NCBI RefSeq assembly: GCF_001591605.1
Contig: NZ_BCVF01000021.1
Coordinates: 1 to 64,000 of the forward strand
Origin: Bacillus badius NBRC 15713
Lineage (GTDB): Bacteria; Bacillota; Bacilli; Bacillales; Domibacillaceae
Length of the DNA: 64,000 nt
Direction of reading: 5' to 3'
The notes under the pieces were generated by a model, which made no database searches, was not told where the DNA came from, and saw nothing but the letters and a program-made list of their open reading frames with translations. Positions 43,592 to 52,641 of the stretch are shown here, in pieces. The translations under genes and the position numbers were made by a program. The stretch's first letter is position 1; each line of letters opens with the position of its first letter.

Positions 43592-44419
43592 TTATTTTTT
43601 AGCTGCTTCTTTTAATGAATCCAAATCTGGCTCTTTTCCAAACCACTTCTTGTAAATCTCTGCGTACTTGCCATTGTCATATAGTTCATTCAGCGCCTGG
43701 TCAAAGTCTTTCTTATATTCGCTGCCTTTCGGGAAGACAATGCCGTAATACTCCGGCTTAAACTCTTTGTCATCGCCCACTGTTTTAATGCCGCTTTTTG
43801 GATTGTTCTTTACATATTCGAGAGCAACAGCAATGTCTGTTACTGCTGTTTCAACGTCACCGCTTTGCAGCGCTTGGAACATAAGTGCAGCTGTTTCATA
43901 TTTAGAGATAGATGAAGAATTCTTCCCGACTACTCCCTCTGCAGCAAATTGTCCGGTTGTTCCGTTTTGAACACCGATTTTCTTGCCCTTCAAATCTTGG
44001 GCGCTTTGAATGTTCGCTCCTTCTTTAAAAGCGATCATGCTTGTTGATTCAAAGTAAGGCACAGAGAAATCATAAGATTTTTTCCGCTTATCATTGATTG
44101 TCACACCGGCCATGCCAATATCGAGCTGCTTGCTTTGCAATCCAGCGAACATCGCATCCCATCCGGTGTTTTCAATGTTTACTGTATAGCCGGCTTCCTC
44201 TGCGGCCGCATTTAAAAGATCGACGTCAAAGCCGCTTACCTTGCCTTTATCCATGAATTCAAATGGGGCAAAAGTAGCTTCCGTGCCGACCTGCAGCACC
44301 TTTTTATCCTCTGCTTTTTCTTTGCCGGCTGACTCCTCTTGTCCCCCGCCGCATGCCGCTAATAGAAGAGCGCATCCAGCTGCTACGGACAAAAAAGATT
44401 TTTTAATAGACAGATTCAT
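43592..44419 (-). CDS. Polar amino acid ABC transporter, substrate-binding lipoprotein
   Basis: 275 aa with a signal peptide and lipobox LLAAC at about residue 23. Periplasmic-binding-protein type 2 fold: VGTEATFAPFEFMDKGKVSG, LDIGMAGVTINDKRKKSYDFS, GVQNGTTGQFAAEG. The residues around EATFAPFE and the D-V-D loop are typical of glutamine/arginine/cystine binders, but the ligand cannot be assigned. First gene of the three-gene importer. Confidence 0.93.
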   Translation of the reverse strand: MNLSIKKSFLSVAAGCALLLAACGGGQEESAGKEKAEDKKVLQVGTEATFAPFEFMDKGKVSGFDVDLLNAAAEEAGYTVNIENTGWDAMFAGLQSKQLDIGMAGVTINDKRKKSYDFSVPYFESTSMIAFKEGANIQSAQDLKGKKIGVQNGTTGQFAAEGVVGKNSSSISKYETAALMFQALQSGDVETAVTDIAVALEYVKNNPKSGIKTVGDDKEFKPEYYGIVFPKGSEYKKDFDQALNELYDNGKYAEIYKKWFGKEPDLDSLKEAAKK

Positions 44420-44768
44420 GTTGTTGACCCCCTGATTGATTTTTTTGCTCTATTATTCTCTCGTTATCTAGTAAAATAATAGCGTTTGCAAAGATAATTT
44501 TCAATCTATTTTTATACTTTTATTCATTCTGTTAATTATATTAACACATTTAAACTTATTTTCATTCATTTTTTTAAGTGAGATAATGGTAATAAAAACC
44601 TATCAATACTAGAGTTTCCATGCATTTCCACCACCACATCTCATTTTGCATAATCATACATTAATATACATAATTTTCAGCATAATCTAACTATTATTCG
44701 CCTTTTGAAGTGCTTGTCCTGCCTTTCCGCCTCTGCCAAACATCCTGTTAATCTCAAAGATAAATCAA
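44420..44768. other. Non-coding AT-rich interval
   Basis: About 350 bp between the ABC operon promoter region and the ptsI terminator. It is strongly AT-rich with repeated ATTCATT and TACATTAATATACAT-like words, possibly ArgR/AhrC-type half sites. No frame with a ribosome site was found. Confidence 0.5.
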
Positions 44769-44809
44769 CAAAAAAGCTGACAAAAGGTCCAGCCTTTTGT
44801 CAGCTTTAA
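44769..44809 (-). terminator. Terminator of ptsHI
   Basis: Stem AAAGCTGACAAAAGG with its exact complement around a 5-nt loop, followed by TTTTTTG on the minus strand. It lies about 60 bp past the ptsI stop. Confidence 0.88.
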
Positions 44810-44867
44810 AGGGTTGGCTACAAATCCTTCCCCGTCTTATTTTAAAGCCTAAATCCGATCGTAAACG

Positions 44868-46595
44868 TTAGCCAAGTTTGATTGGAAAGTGCTTGCTTAT
44901 AAACTGTTTGACTTGTTCCGCTGTTTCCATTTGCAGCATCTGATCCATACTTTGGCCGATTTCTTTTTTTGACAGCTGAGAAATAAGTTTTCTCGCCGGC
45001 AAAACAGCAGAGGCATTCATGCTGAACTCATCCAATCCCATTCCAAGCAAAACGGGAATAGCAGCTTCCATTCCAGCCATTTCCCCGCACATGGCTGCCC
45101 GCTTTCCTTCTTTATGAGCTGCGTCAATCACTGTTTTCAGTAAACGGAGAACCGCTGGATGAAAGGGCTCATACAAATAAGCGACCTGCTTATTCATCCG
45201 GTCTGCTGCTAATGTGTATTGAATCAAATCATTGGTGCCGATGGAAAAGAAATCAATTTCCTTTGCGAATACATCTGCCATCACAGCAGATGAAGGAACT
45301 TCAATCATCATACCGACTTCGATTTTGTCAGCAACTGCAATCCCTGCTTTCACCAAGTTCTCTTTTTCCTCCAGCAGCAGCTGCTTCGCCTGCCGCAGCT
45401 CTTGAAGAGCAGCAATCATCGGAAAAGTGATTTTTAAATTTCCGCAGGTGCTTGCCCGGAGAAGCGCACGCAGCTGGGTACGAAATAAATCTGGTCTTTT
45501 CAAGCACAGACGAATAGCCCGAAATCCCAGAAACGGATTTGCTTCTTTCGGGAGATTTAAATACGGCAGCTGTTTGTCTCCGCCAATATCCAATGTTCGG
45601 ATAACAACCGGCTTTCCTTTCATCCGTTCAAGAACATTTTTATAGGCAGCGAACTGCTCGTCCTCCGTCGGCAGCTGCCGGCGGCCCATATAAAGAAATT
45701 CCGTGCGAAATAGCCCGATTCCTTCTCCCCCATTTTGGAGAACATTATCCGCATCTGAAGGCGCACTGATATTGGCAACCAGCCGAACTGCACAGCCATC
45801 TGCAGAAACTGTCGGCAGCTGAGCAAACTTAGCAAGCCCGGCTTGATATTCTTCATAAGCAGCTTTTTTCTTCTCATACTTTTTCACGACAGCCTGTTCA
45901 GGATTCATAATAACGATTCCCTCCTGGCCATCTATGATAAGAAGTGTGCCATCCCCGATCCTATCCAGCGACGTCTGTGTGCCGGCTACCGCCGGAATTT
46001 CCATAGAGCGTGCCATAATGGCTGAATGTGAAGTAAACCCGCCTCCGTTTGTAATAATTCCTTTGACAAACTTCCGGTTCAACTGGGCGGTATTAGACGG
46101 GGTTAAATCCTCTGCTACAATAATGACTTCTTCACGGATGACGCTTAAATCAGGGACCTGGACTCCCAGCAAATGTCCAAGCACCCGTTTGGCTACATCC
46201 CGTACATCTGCTGAACGCTCTCTCATATATTCATTATCCAAAGATTCCAGTGCAGAAATAAATGTATCTGCTGCTTCTTTCAAGGCAAATTCAGCACTCA
46301 TTCCTTGATGGAGAATGTTGTCTTTTACCCTGTCCATTAATTCCGGATCCTGTAAAACGAGCAAGTGAGCAGCAAAAACAGCGGCTTGGTCTTCTCCGAG
46401 CTCCCTCGCCGCTTGCTCCTTCACCTTTTCCAGATCTCGCCTCGATTTCTCTACGGCGCACTCAAAGCGCCGGACTTCCGCTTCTTTATCGGCCGGTGTT
46501 CTCCTTGCTACAGCCAGATCCGGCTCCTTTAAACGAAAGGCTCTGGCAATGGCAATTCCCGCAGATACACCGTGCCCTGTTAACCATCCGCTCAT
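44868..46595 (-). CDS. ptsI: Phosphoenolpyruvate-protein phosphotransferase (PTS Enzyme I)
   Basis: 575 aa. Transfers phosphate from PEP to HPr. The phosphohistidine lies in [19 protein letters not shown], followed by the linker with [12 protein letters not shown]. The C-terminal PEP-binding barrel has [36 protein letters not shown] and the catalytic Cys in [11 protein letters not shown]. It overlaps the ptsH stop by 4 nt. Complete and typical in length. Confidence 0.97.
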   Translation of the reverse strand: MSGWLTGHGVSAGIAIARAFRLKEPDLAVARRTPADKEAEVRRFECAVEKSRRDLEKVKEQAARELGEDQAAVFAAHLLVLQDPELMDRVKDNILHQGMSAEFALKEAADTFISALESLDNEYMRERSADVRDVAKRVLGHLLGVQVPDLSVIREEVIIVAEDLTPSNTAQLNRKFVKGIITNGGGFTSHSAIMARSMEIPAVAGTQTSLDRIGDGTLLIIDGQEGIVIMNPEQAVVKKYEKKKAAYEEYQAGLAKFAQLPTVSADGCAVRLVANISAPSDADNVLQNGGEGIGLFRTEFLYMGRRQLPTEDEQFAAYKNVLERMKGKPVVIRTLDIGGDKQLPYLNLPKEANPFLGFRAIRLCLKRPDLFRTQLRALLRASTCGNLKITFPMIAALQELRQAKQLLLEEKENLVKAGIAVADKIEVGMMIEVPSSAVMADVFAKEIDFFSIGTNDLIQYTLAADRMNKQVAYLYEPFHPAVLRLLKTVIDAAHKEGKRAAMCGEMAGMEAAIPVLLGMGLDEFSMNASAVLPARKLISQLSKKEIGQSMDQMLQMETAEQVKQFISKHFPIKLG

Positions 46596-46858
46596 TTAGC
46601 CAGCTTTTCTTTTTTTAATACTTCGGTGATGGTTTGAATGGCTTCTGCTTCATCTTCCCCGGATGCCGAGATATTAATTTCCGCACCTTCCGGAATGCCG
46701 AGAGACATCACTCCCAGGATAGACTTCAAGTTGACCTTTTTCCCTTTAAACTCAAGATTGACATCCGCGGAAAATTTACTAACAGTCTGTACCAAAATGC
46801 TTGCCGGACGAGCATGGATTCCTGCTTCATCTATAATCGTAAACGATCTTTCCATCAT
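46592..46858 (-). CDS. ptsH: Phosphocarrier protein HPr
   Basis: 88 aa. His15 in GIHARPAS accepts phosphate from Enzyme I; Ser46 in [11 protein letters not shown] is the HPrK regulatory site used in Firmicute carbon catabolite repression with CcpA. AAGGAGATTGATGG-type ribosome site precedes the start. Translationally coupled to ptsI. No PTS permease gene is in the window. Confidence 0.97.
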   Translation of the reverse strand: MMERSFTIIDEAGIHARPASILVQTVSKFSADVNLEFKGKKVNLKSILGVMSLGIPEGAEINISASGEDEAEAIQTITEVLKKEKLAK

Positions 46859-46985
46859 TCCATCAATCTCCTTTCACCTGTTATGTACATTAAATCATAT
46901 CACTTTTTTTTACTTTGCCAAAACAATTAATGCCTGCCTGGCAGCCGAAATAATGCCAAGTGGCAGCAAACCGGTCCGGCACCCT

Positions 46986-47528
46986 TCACTCTTTCTCTGG
47001 ATGTTCGGCAGTAATAACTGTTGACATCGTTCTTTTTACCCGTCCCGGAGCTGGCTCATTCTGAATCAGCTTCATCATTTCCTGCCCCATCGTCCTGATA
47101 AAGCTCTGAAACTCTTCGTCTGTTGCATAAAATACAGCCTGCCGGTAACCAGCGCCATCCTTTAGGAAATCAACCGATTCTTGGCTCACATAGCTTTCAA
47201 AATCAGCCAGTACGATCGCCATGAATTTGGTAAAGTAGCTGATGTGCTCTTCCTTGCTTAAATTTAAAAACTCCTCTGATGCCGCCTGCCCTGATATCTC
47301 TGGAAGCGCATATACCTTCTCTACTGTGCCCCGAACTTGGTTTTCTTCCACAATCATAATCAGCTCTGCCTCCAGCAATTTTTTCAAATGCCTGTAAAGA
47401 GAAGCCTGCGGCACATCCGAAAGCTTTTCGCTCATTTGCTGAACCGTCAGCTTCCGTCCGCTAATGAGCGTCTGCACAATCTTCATGCGGACTGGGTGGA
47501 GCAGCACCTCTCCTTTTGATTCCTTCAC
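46986..47528 (-). CDS. Winged-HTH (ArsR-like) transcriptional regulator
   Basis: 180 aa, GTG start. N-terminal wHTH (1-85): VLLHPVRMKIVQTLISG, LTVQQMSEKLSDVPQASLYRHLKKLLEAEL. The C-terminal half (90-175) is helical with FTKFMAIVLADFESYV, a pattern found in HTH proteins that accompany YhfC-type membrane proteins. The start overlaps the end of the broken YhfC gene, which is directly upstream, so the two were once an operon. Ligand and targets unknown. Confidence 0.82.
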   Translation of the reverse strand: MKESKGEVLLHPVRMKIVQTLISGRKLTVQQMSEKLSDVPQASLYRHLKKLLEAELIMIVEENQVRGTVEKVYALPEISGQAASEEFLNLSKEEHISYFTKFMAIVLADFESYVSQESVDFLKDGAGYRQAVFYATDEEFQSFIRTMGQEMMKLIQNEPAPGRVKRTMSTVITAEHPEKE

Positions 47529-48315
47529 TATTCTTCACTCCTTTCTCCGGTGAAACGTACGTTTAACCGCTGAATAATGTACAGCGATACTAAGGCAAAA
47601 GCGGCGATCCATAAGCTTTGAATGACGCCCGCCTGATACAGCGCCGCAAAAAAAATCAATCAAGCCGTGCAAGGCAATCGCCTATAAAACATATTTAAAT
47701 GTGCCGCTTTTCACGCCAAACAGCACCATCACAGAAAACATAATTTGCATAACCATGGCTCCGGCACGCTCAAGTCCGGCAAAAGCCCGTTTCCATTATC
47801 TGCGTTTTCAACTGGCTGATTTGCTTCGGCGGCAGTACGCTCAGATTGGTTTCAAAGGTGCCGTTATCGATCATCATTGCATAGATAAATGCAGTGACTG
47901 CTCTAAATGCACCGACTAATACAGCCTCAACCCCTCCATGGCCGATACCAAGTGACACGCCATCGCCAAACTGCCGGCTGCGCTTTAATAATAACAAAAA
48001 AATGAGATAACGGCCTAATTCCTCAAATAGAGCAGCAGCAAGCCCGCCGTATAGGGCATAGAAAAGAGGATGATCCGTCATTTTCAATGAAGGGCCTGCC
48101 GGATCAATCATAAAGGCATGCAGCGCCCCCTCCAGCACTTGTGCAAACAAGATAAACACGGCAGCTCCCGTCCAAAATGCCTTCCAAGAAAAAACCCCCT
48201 TTCTCCGGCAATCTATAATTAAAACAACCGGCAGCAGAAGGGAGATACAAAACTGAAAGCCGATTCCCGCCAGCGAAGCAGAGGCAATCATATTCTTCAC
48301 TATTTTTATTATCAT
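47528..48315 (-). pseudogene. YhfC family intramembrane protease-like gene, frameshifted
   Basis: The intact 5' part (48315-47770) encodes 181 aa of a YhfC-type membrane protein: LIIDCRRKGVFSW, FEELGRYLIFLLLL and GIGHGGVEAVLVG with the EExxR and H motifs of the CPBP-like fold. It then leaves frame near 47780. The next frame continues with the family's AGLERAGAMVMQI and HGLIDFF, is broken by an in-frame TAG at 47686, and shifts again at a T8 run near 47650, resuming ALYQAGVIQSLW to a stop at 47528. Two frameshifts plus a nonsense codon make a sequencing error less likely. Confidence 0.8.
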
Positions 48316-48340
48316 TTTTAATAATGATAATAAAAATAGT
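48299..48340. promoter_or_regulatory. 18-bp perfect inverted repeat over the YhfC gene start
   Basis: ACTATTTTTATTATCATT and its exact reverse complement are separated by TTTAAT. The repeat overlaps the ATG at 48315, so the true start may be a downstream GTG/ATG. ATTATCATT..AATGATAAT words recall Fur-type boxes, but the spacing differs. Confidence 0.6.
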
Positions 48341-48411
48341 ATATGTAAAAGTCAAGCACCCACTGCCAAGCGTGCCATCTTATCGGGGACGACTGGCGCA
48401 GCTAGATCATT

Positions 48412-48435
48412 TAAAAGGCTCTCCGCGGAGAGCCT
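48412..48435 (-). terminator. Terminator of czcD
   Basis: Perfect palindrome GGCTCTCCGCGGAGAGCC followed by TTTTAAAT on the minus strand, just past the czcD stop. Confidence 0.75.
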
Positions 48436-48438
48436 CCT

Positions 48439-49353
48439 TTAGTTACAATGATCTCCCGTACACGGCTGATCCGCAAAATCGATTTGAATGGTCGTATGCT
48501 CAATATGAAATTCATCATGCAGCTTTTTCTGAATGCTTGTAAGCAGTTGTTTCCCTTCTGTTTCCGGACGAATAACTACGTGACAGCTTAATGCCGGAAA
48601 ATCAGATGTAATGGCCCACACATGCAAATCATGCACATCCTCTACACCAGGCATGCCAAGCAATGCTTCTTTCACTTTTGAAACACTGATATTCTCCGGT
48701 GCCCCCTCCATTAATATATGAAAAGAAGCCTTTGTCACCCGAATGCCGCTGATAATAATTAACACAGCAACGATGACGCTCGCAATCGGATCAGCCAAAT
48801 TCCATTCGAAGAACAGAATCATAAGCGCGGCAGCAATCGCACCTACTGAGCCAAGCAAATCACCAAGCACATGCAGAAAAGCACTCCGCACGTTTAGATT
48901 TTCCTCTTTGTCTCCTTTCATTAAAATATAGGCAGCGGCAATATTAACAAGCAAGCCAATGACCGATACCGTCAGCATCCCCATGCTCATGACTTCAGGA
49001 GGAGCCATAATCCGCCTGTAAGCTTCAACAAAGATGTAAATAGAAATCACAAGCAGGGTCAAACCGTTAATAAAAGCGGCTAAAATCTCAAATCGCTTAT
49101 AACCAAATGTTTTTGAAAGCGTGGCTTCCTTCTCCCCGAATTTTAAAGCAAAATAACTGAGACCAAGCGCAGCCGCATCGCTTAACATATGTCCCGCGTC
49201 AGACAGCAGGGCCAGACTGTTTGTAATTATTCCCCCAACTACTTCGACAATCATATACGTCGCGATAAGAATAAACGACAGCTTGAGTGCCTGTTTGTTG
49301 CTTGAATGATGATGATGCCCGTGGCTGTGGCCATGGCTATGTGAGTGTCCCAT
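48439..49353 (-). CDS. czcD: Cation diffusion facilitator, zinc exporter
   Basis: 304 aa from the ATG at 49353 with AAAGGAGAGGAG upstream. A His-rich cytoplasmic N-terminus (SHSHGHSHGHHHH) precedes six helices. The zinc-site motifs are LLSDAGHMLSDAAALG in helix 2 and HVLGDLLGSV in helix 5, followed by a cytoplasmic domain with DVHDLHVWAI and cysteine-containing tail PCTGDHC. It exports Zn/Cd/Co against protons. An ArsR/CzrA-like operator overlaps its leader. Confidence 0.93.
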   Translation of the reverse strand: MGHSHSHGHSHGHHHHSSNKQALKLSFILIATYMIVEVVGGIITNSLALLSDAGHMLSDAAALGLSYFALKFGEKEATLSKTFGYKRFEILAAFINGLTLLVISIYIFVEAYRRIMAPPEVMSMGMLTVSVIGLLVNIAAAYILMKGDKEENLNVRSAFLHVLGDLLGSVGAIAAALMILFFEWNLADPIASVIVAVLIIISGIRVTKASFHILMEGAPENISVSKVKEALLGMPGVEDVHDLHVWAITSDFPALSCHVVIRPETEGKQLLTSIQKKLHDEFHIEHTTIQIDFADQPCTGDHCN

Positions 49354-49368
49354 TATCTCCTCTCCTTT

Positions 49369-49388
49369 ATATGAATATATGCTCATAT
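49369..49388. promoter_or_regulatory. Candidate CzrA/ArsR-type operator of czcD
   Basis: ATATGA-N8-TCATAT immediately upstream of the czcD ribosome site resembles the SmtB/ArsR-class 12-2-12 repeats that control zinc exporters. No czrA gene is adjacent. Confidence 0.5.
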
Positions 49389-49510
49389 ATTTATATTATT
49401 TCAGACACCGTTCTTTTGTTCAACCCTTTTTCAAAAATATTCTAACACTGTTATAAAAAGCATTTTGCTTTTGCACCTCCCGCTGGCTGCTCTCCCCGTA
49501 TGATTCCGGA

Positions 49511-49524
49511 TGTAAAGCGCTTTT
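49511..49524. promoter_or_regulatory. cre-like palindrome
   Basis: TGTAAAGCGCTTTT contains the perfect core AAAGCGCTTT typical of CcpA cre sites, 38 bp upstream of the small gene at 49562. Assignment is tentative. Confidence 0.35.
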
Positions 49525-49561
49525 TTGGGAACAATAGTGGTCAAAAAGGAGAGTGATTTGT

Positions 49562-49753
49562 TTGAAAGAAGAAGATCAGCAAACTTCAGAAGGTTTAAAC
49601 CAGCTATTGGACATCATTAACGCAAAAGGTGACGAAGGTGAATTAAAACGAATCGTCAACAAGGGACACGAAGACAGCTTCGTATGCAGCGATGAATTGT
49701 TTTATAAAGATTTGCGGGCTATTGCAGATGATACCGCGCGTGATGATCAGTAA
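49562..49753 (+). CDS. Small acidic hypothetical protein, 63 aa
   Basis: Starts at TTG 49562, which has AAAGGAG at proper distance; a GTG at 49553 is too close. The protein is acidic and hydrophilic with helix-favouring segments (LNQLLDIINAK, ELFYKDLRAIADD). No signal peptide or known motif. It is monocistronic and followed by a terminator. I do not recognise a family. Confidence 0.65.
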   Translation: MKEEDQQTSEGLNQLLDIINAKGDEGELKRIVNKGHEDSFVCSDELFYKDLRAIADDTARDDQ

Positions 49754-49793
49754 GAACAGGGGCGGACACCAAAAAGCTGTCCGGCCCTGTTCT
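49754..49793. terminator. Bidirectional terminator
   Basis: AACAGGGGCGGACA pairs with TGTCCGGCCCTGTT, one bulge, then TCTTATTT, between the small gene (+) and uvsE (-). Confidence 0.75.
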
Positions 49794-50764
49794 TATTTCA
49801 CAAAAAAGCTGGCTCCATCCCGCACTTTTATCCCCTCCTCGCTTTGTACGCCCTGCATTAAGGCAAATAAAGCATCATCCTTTCGCTTAGCTTCAATCAT
49901 TATATCTATTTGGGAAACACTTCCCTTCACCGCTCTCAGAAAGACCAGCAGCTCTTCTGGGTCAATAAAATCTGCATGTGATTTAAATGCCGTTTCAGAC
50001 TTCGGACTGGATATATGCATTTTCATCGGAACATTGGCATTCGCCCATGTTTGGACCGCTCTTGGCCAATCGGCTTCCCAGCTTGCTCCTTCTTCATGGT
50101 TTGCGCGGTGATGATGATAATCGAAAACTAGAGGAATGCCTATTTTTTCACAAAGATACAAAGTATCTTTTAAAGTGAAAGTGGTGTCATCGTTTTCGAG
50201 CATGATCATTCGCTGCAATGCTGGCGGAATAAGCCCCCAATTATGGATAAATTGTTCTAGCGCCTGCTCTTTATCTTTATAGCCGCCTCCTACATGAAGA
50301 ACGCAGCGATGCTCAGGACTGATTCCCATTCCTTTCAATAGCTTCCTATGAAGGATGAGCGTCTTTAACGCCATTTGAAAAACGGCGGTGTTGCTTGTAT
50401 TTAAAACGACAAAATGCTCCGGGTGAAAGTCGATACGCATAGCCGGCTGCTCTGCCAAATAGGCGCGGATAGCAGCCAGCGGTTCTTGTAACGGGGTCAT
50501 GAAATCCCAATCCGGCAACTCCGGATGATTAGCCAACGGGATTAATTTCGAGCTTAGCCGAAAAAACTGGATATCATGGGCGGCATTGTGGCGGAGGAGG
50601 CGCAAGCAGTTTCCTACATTCGCAGCCGCAATTCTTTCCAGTTTTCTGATGGCCGCTTCTCGATCCTTGATTTTCATAAATTGCGCATAAGTCATGGTTT
50701 GAGAAGGTGAACCATTTTTTATATTCATGCTCATGGCAGCGTAGCCCAGGCGAACCAATGTCAT
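49793..50764 (-). CDS. uvsE: UV DNA damage endonuclease
   Basis: 323 aa from the ATG at 50764 with GAGGTG 6 bp upstream. UvsE/UvdE nicks DNA 5' to UV photoproducts and other lesions. TIM-barrel motifs with metal-binding residues: RLGYAAMSM, NVGNCLRLLRHNA, FHPEHFVVLN, HVGGGYKDKEQA, LENDDTTF, FDYHHHRAN and MHISSPK. Such enzymes help spores survive UV. Monocistronic. Confidence 0.93.
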   Translation of the reverse strand: MTLVRLGYAAMSMNIKNGSPSQTMTYAQFMKIKDREAAIRKLERIAAANVGNCLRLLRHNAAHDIQFFRLSSKLIPLANHPELPDWDFMTPLQEPLAAIRAYLAEQPAMRIDFHPEHFVVLNTSNTAVFQMALKTLILHRKLLKGMGISPEHRCVLHVGGGYKDKEQALEQFIHNWGLIPPALQRMIMLENDDTTFTLKDTLYLCEKIGIPLVFDYHHHRANHEEGASWEADWPRAVQTWANANVPMKMHISSPKSETAFKSHADFIDPEELLVFLRAVKGSVSQIDIMIEAKRKDDALFALMQGVQSEEGIKVRDGASFFVK

Positions 50765-50885
50765 CTTCCCCACCTCGTTACTGATTATTTTTTCTTCGCT
50801 TTTTCGTAAGCTGAGCTGAATAGCGCATTTTTATACTTTAAATCCTTTTCTTTGGGGAACATACTAATATGGTGAGGTGAAAATC

Positions 50886-52067
50886 ATGTATAAATTATTA
50901 ACACACAATGACTTGGACGGCGTCGGCTGCGGTATTCTCGCTAAGCTCGCTTTTGGCAAGCAAGTCCAGGTCCGCTATAACTCCGTAGCCGGCCTTGATT
51001 ATGAAGTGGCATGGTTTTTAGAAAATCAAGACAAGAAAACCGCTTTATTCATTACCGATCTGTCTGTCAATAAGGACAATCAAGAAAAGCTCAACGCTTT
51101 TCATCAGGACGGAGGGAAGGTGAAGCTGATTGACCATCATAAAACAGCGCTTCATTTTAATGAATACGAATGGGGCCATGTCGTCATTGAAGATGAGGAT
51201 GGAAAGTTGACTTCTGCCACTTCATTGCTTTACGGCTATTTGCTGCAGCACGAACTCATTGAACCGTCCAATGCACTCGCTGAATTCGTCGAGCTCGTCC
51301 GGCAGTATGATACATGGGAATGGGAAAAAAATGATAACCAGGAAGCCCGCCGGCTGAATGCCCTCTTTTTCCTCGTATCAATAGAAGAGTTTGAAGACAG
51401 AATGATCAGCCGCCTCCGCTATCACCAGCATTTCTTTTTCGACGAGCTGGAAGAGAAGATATTGGATATGGAAGATGACAAAATCGCCCGGTATATTCAC
51501 CGGAAGCGGCGCGAATTGGTACAGGCCGACATTGGCGAACATATGGCTGGAGTCGTTTATGCTGAGTCCTATCATTCGGAGCTGGGGAATGAACTTGGAA
51601 AAGAAAACCCCCATCTCGACTACATTGCTATTTTAAATATTGGCGGAAAACGGCTCGGCTTTCGTACCATTCATGATCATATCGATGTATCAGAGGTTGC
51701 TGCCCGTTATGGCGGCGGCGGTCATGCCAAAGCGGCCGGCGCTTCTATGACGGAAGAGGCTTACACACAGTTTGTCACCGATACCTTTCATCTGCTGCCG
51801 CTGCGGGAGGACGCTCGCAGAAACCGCTATAATGTGAAAGAATCATCGTTTGGCTCTCTTTATGAAAGCAGGCCAGGAGAGACCTTTCTCCTCTATGAGA
51901 CAGCTGAAAACAACTGGGCCATCAAACGCAATGGCGCCATTTTGCCGGAAACATTTCCAAGCTTTCAAACAGGAGAAAATTTCCTGAAACGAACGTTTGA
52001 AGCATCTCTTGCCAGAGACGATGTGTTTGTTCATTATTTGCAGAAACTGGCGCAAAAGGAACACTAA
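50886..52067 (+). CDS. nrnB: DHH-family phosphoesterase, NrnB-like nano-RNase
   Basis: 393 aa from the ATG at 50886, GAGGTGA 7 bp upstream. DHH motifs: THNDLDGVGCG (motif I), FITDLSVN (II), LIDHHKTA (III, DHH); the DHHA1 domain has RYGGGGHAKAAGASM (GGGHxxAAG). The layout matches B. subtilis NrnB (YngD), which degrades 2-5 nt RNAs to monomers using Mn. Other DHH enzymes such as pAp phosphatases are alternatives. Monocistronic. Confidence 0.87.
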   Translation: MYKLLTHNDLDGVGCGILAKLAFGKQVQVRYNSVAGLDYEVAWFLENQDKKTALFITDLSVNKDNQEKLNAFHQDGGKVKLIDHHKTALHFNEYEWGHVVIEDEDGKLTSATSLLYGYLLQHELIEPSNALAEFVELVRQYDTWEWEKNDNQEARRLNALFFLVSIEEFEDRMISRLRYHQHFFFDELEEKILDMEDDKIARYIHRKRRELVQADIGEHMAGVVYAESYHSELGNELGKENPHLDYIAILNIGGKRLGFRTIHDHIDVSEVAARYGGGGHAKAAGASMTEEAYTQFVTDTFHLLPLREDARRNRYNVKESSFGSLYESRPGETFLLYETAENNWAIKRNGAILPETFPSFQTGENFLKRTFEASLARDDVFVHYLQKLAQKEH

Positions 52068-52163
52068 ATCTTTTTGCAGAAAAAATGGCGGAATTACCGA
52101 AAGAACTCTAGCTTTTCCTGTCATTTATGGTACGCTTTAAATGAAGAATAGGAGCGATTGCAA

Positions 52164-52538
52164 ATGATAAAAATTGAACTGCCACAACCAGATCTTACTA
52201 TTGTGAAAAAGAATACCGAAGGAGATAGAAGCGAAGCCGCTATAGCCAGGGAATATGGCTTTATTGACTATCATAAGATTGCCCGTGACAAGGGCGGCAT
52301 TTATATGTACTACGATGCACAGGATGAATTAATGTTCGTTGGCAAAGCGCGCAAATTGAGAATGCGGGTCCGCAAAAGCTTTGAAGACGCTGCTTCTCCA
52401 ATCAAGCTGCATCGCGATGATGTTTACAAGATTGAGGTCTGTTATGTGGAAGATCCGATGGAACGGGAAATTTACGAAACATATATCATTAACACACTCA
52501 AATCCAAGTACAATATCGACAAAGCCTTCTTCAGATAA
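52164..52538 (+). CDS. GIY-YIG nuclease superfamily protein
   Basis: 124 aa, ATG at 52164, AGGAG 9 bp upstream. The GIY-YIG core is GGIYMYYDAQDELMFVGKARKLRMRV, where the second motif reads FVG in place of YIG, then ETYIINTLKSKYN with the catalytic Glu position partly kept. Small Bacillus proteins of this type resemble the UvrC N-domain and have no known partner. No fusion to a DNA-binding domain is seen, so it is not a homing endonuclease. Confidence 0.8.
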   Translation: MIKIELPQPDLTIVKKNTEGDRSEAAIAREYGFIDYHKIARDKGGIYMYYDAQDELMFVGKARKLRMRVRKSFEDAASPIKLHRDDVYKIEVCYVEDPMEREIYETYIINTLKSKYNIDKAFFR

Positions 52539-52598
52539 AACGCTGCACATGAAAAAAGGCGGGCAAATTCGATTTTTATCCAGTTTGTCTGCAGCTTA

Positions 52599-52630
52599 AA
52601 GCAAGCACAGTATCCCGTGCTTGCTTTTTT
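52599..52630 (+). terminator. Terminator of the GIY-YIG gene
   Basis: AAGCAAGCAC-AGTATCCC-GTGCTTGCTT followed by TTTT, between convergent genes. Confidence 0.85.
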
Positions 52631-52641
52631 CATTCATTGAA

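Noticed and set aside
44580-44720. AT-rich words resembling ArgR/AhrC boxes upstream of the amino-acid ABC operon
   Set aside because: Spacing and symmetry are too poor to call an operator in such AT-rich DNA.
52164-52538. GIY-YIG protein as a homing endonuclease or mobile element remnant
   Set aside because: Single small domain with normal gene signals and terminator, no intron or inserted target; more like a housekeeping Bacillus protein.
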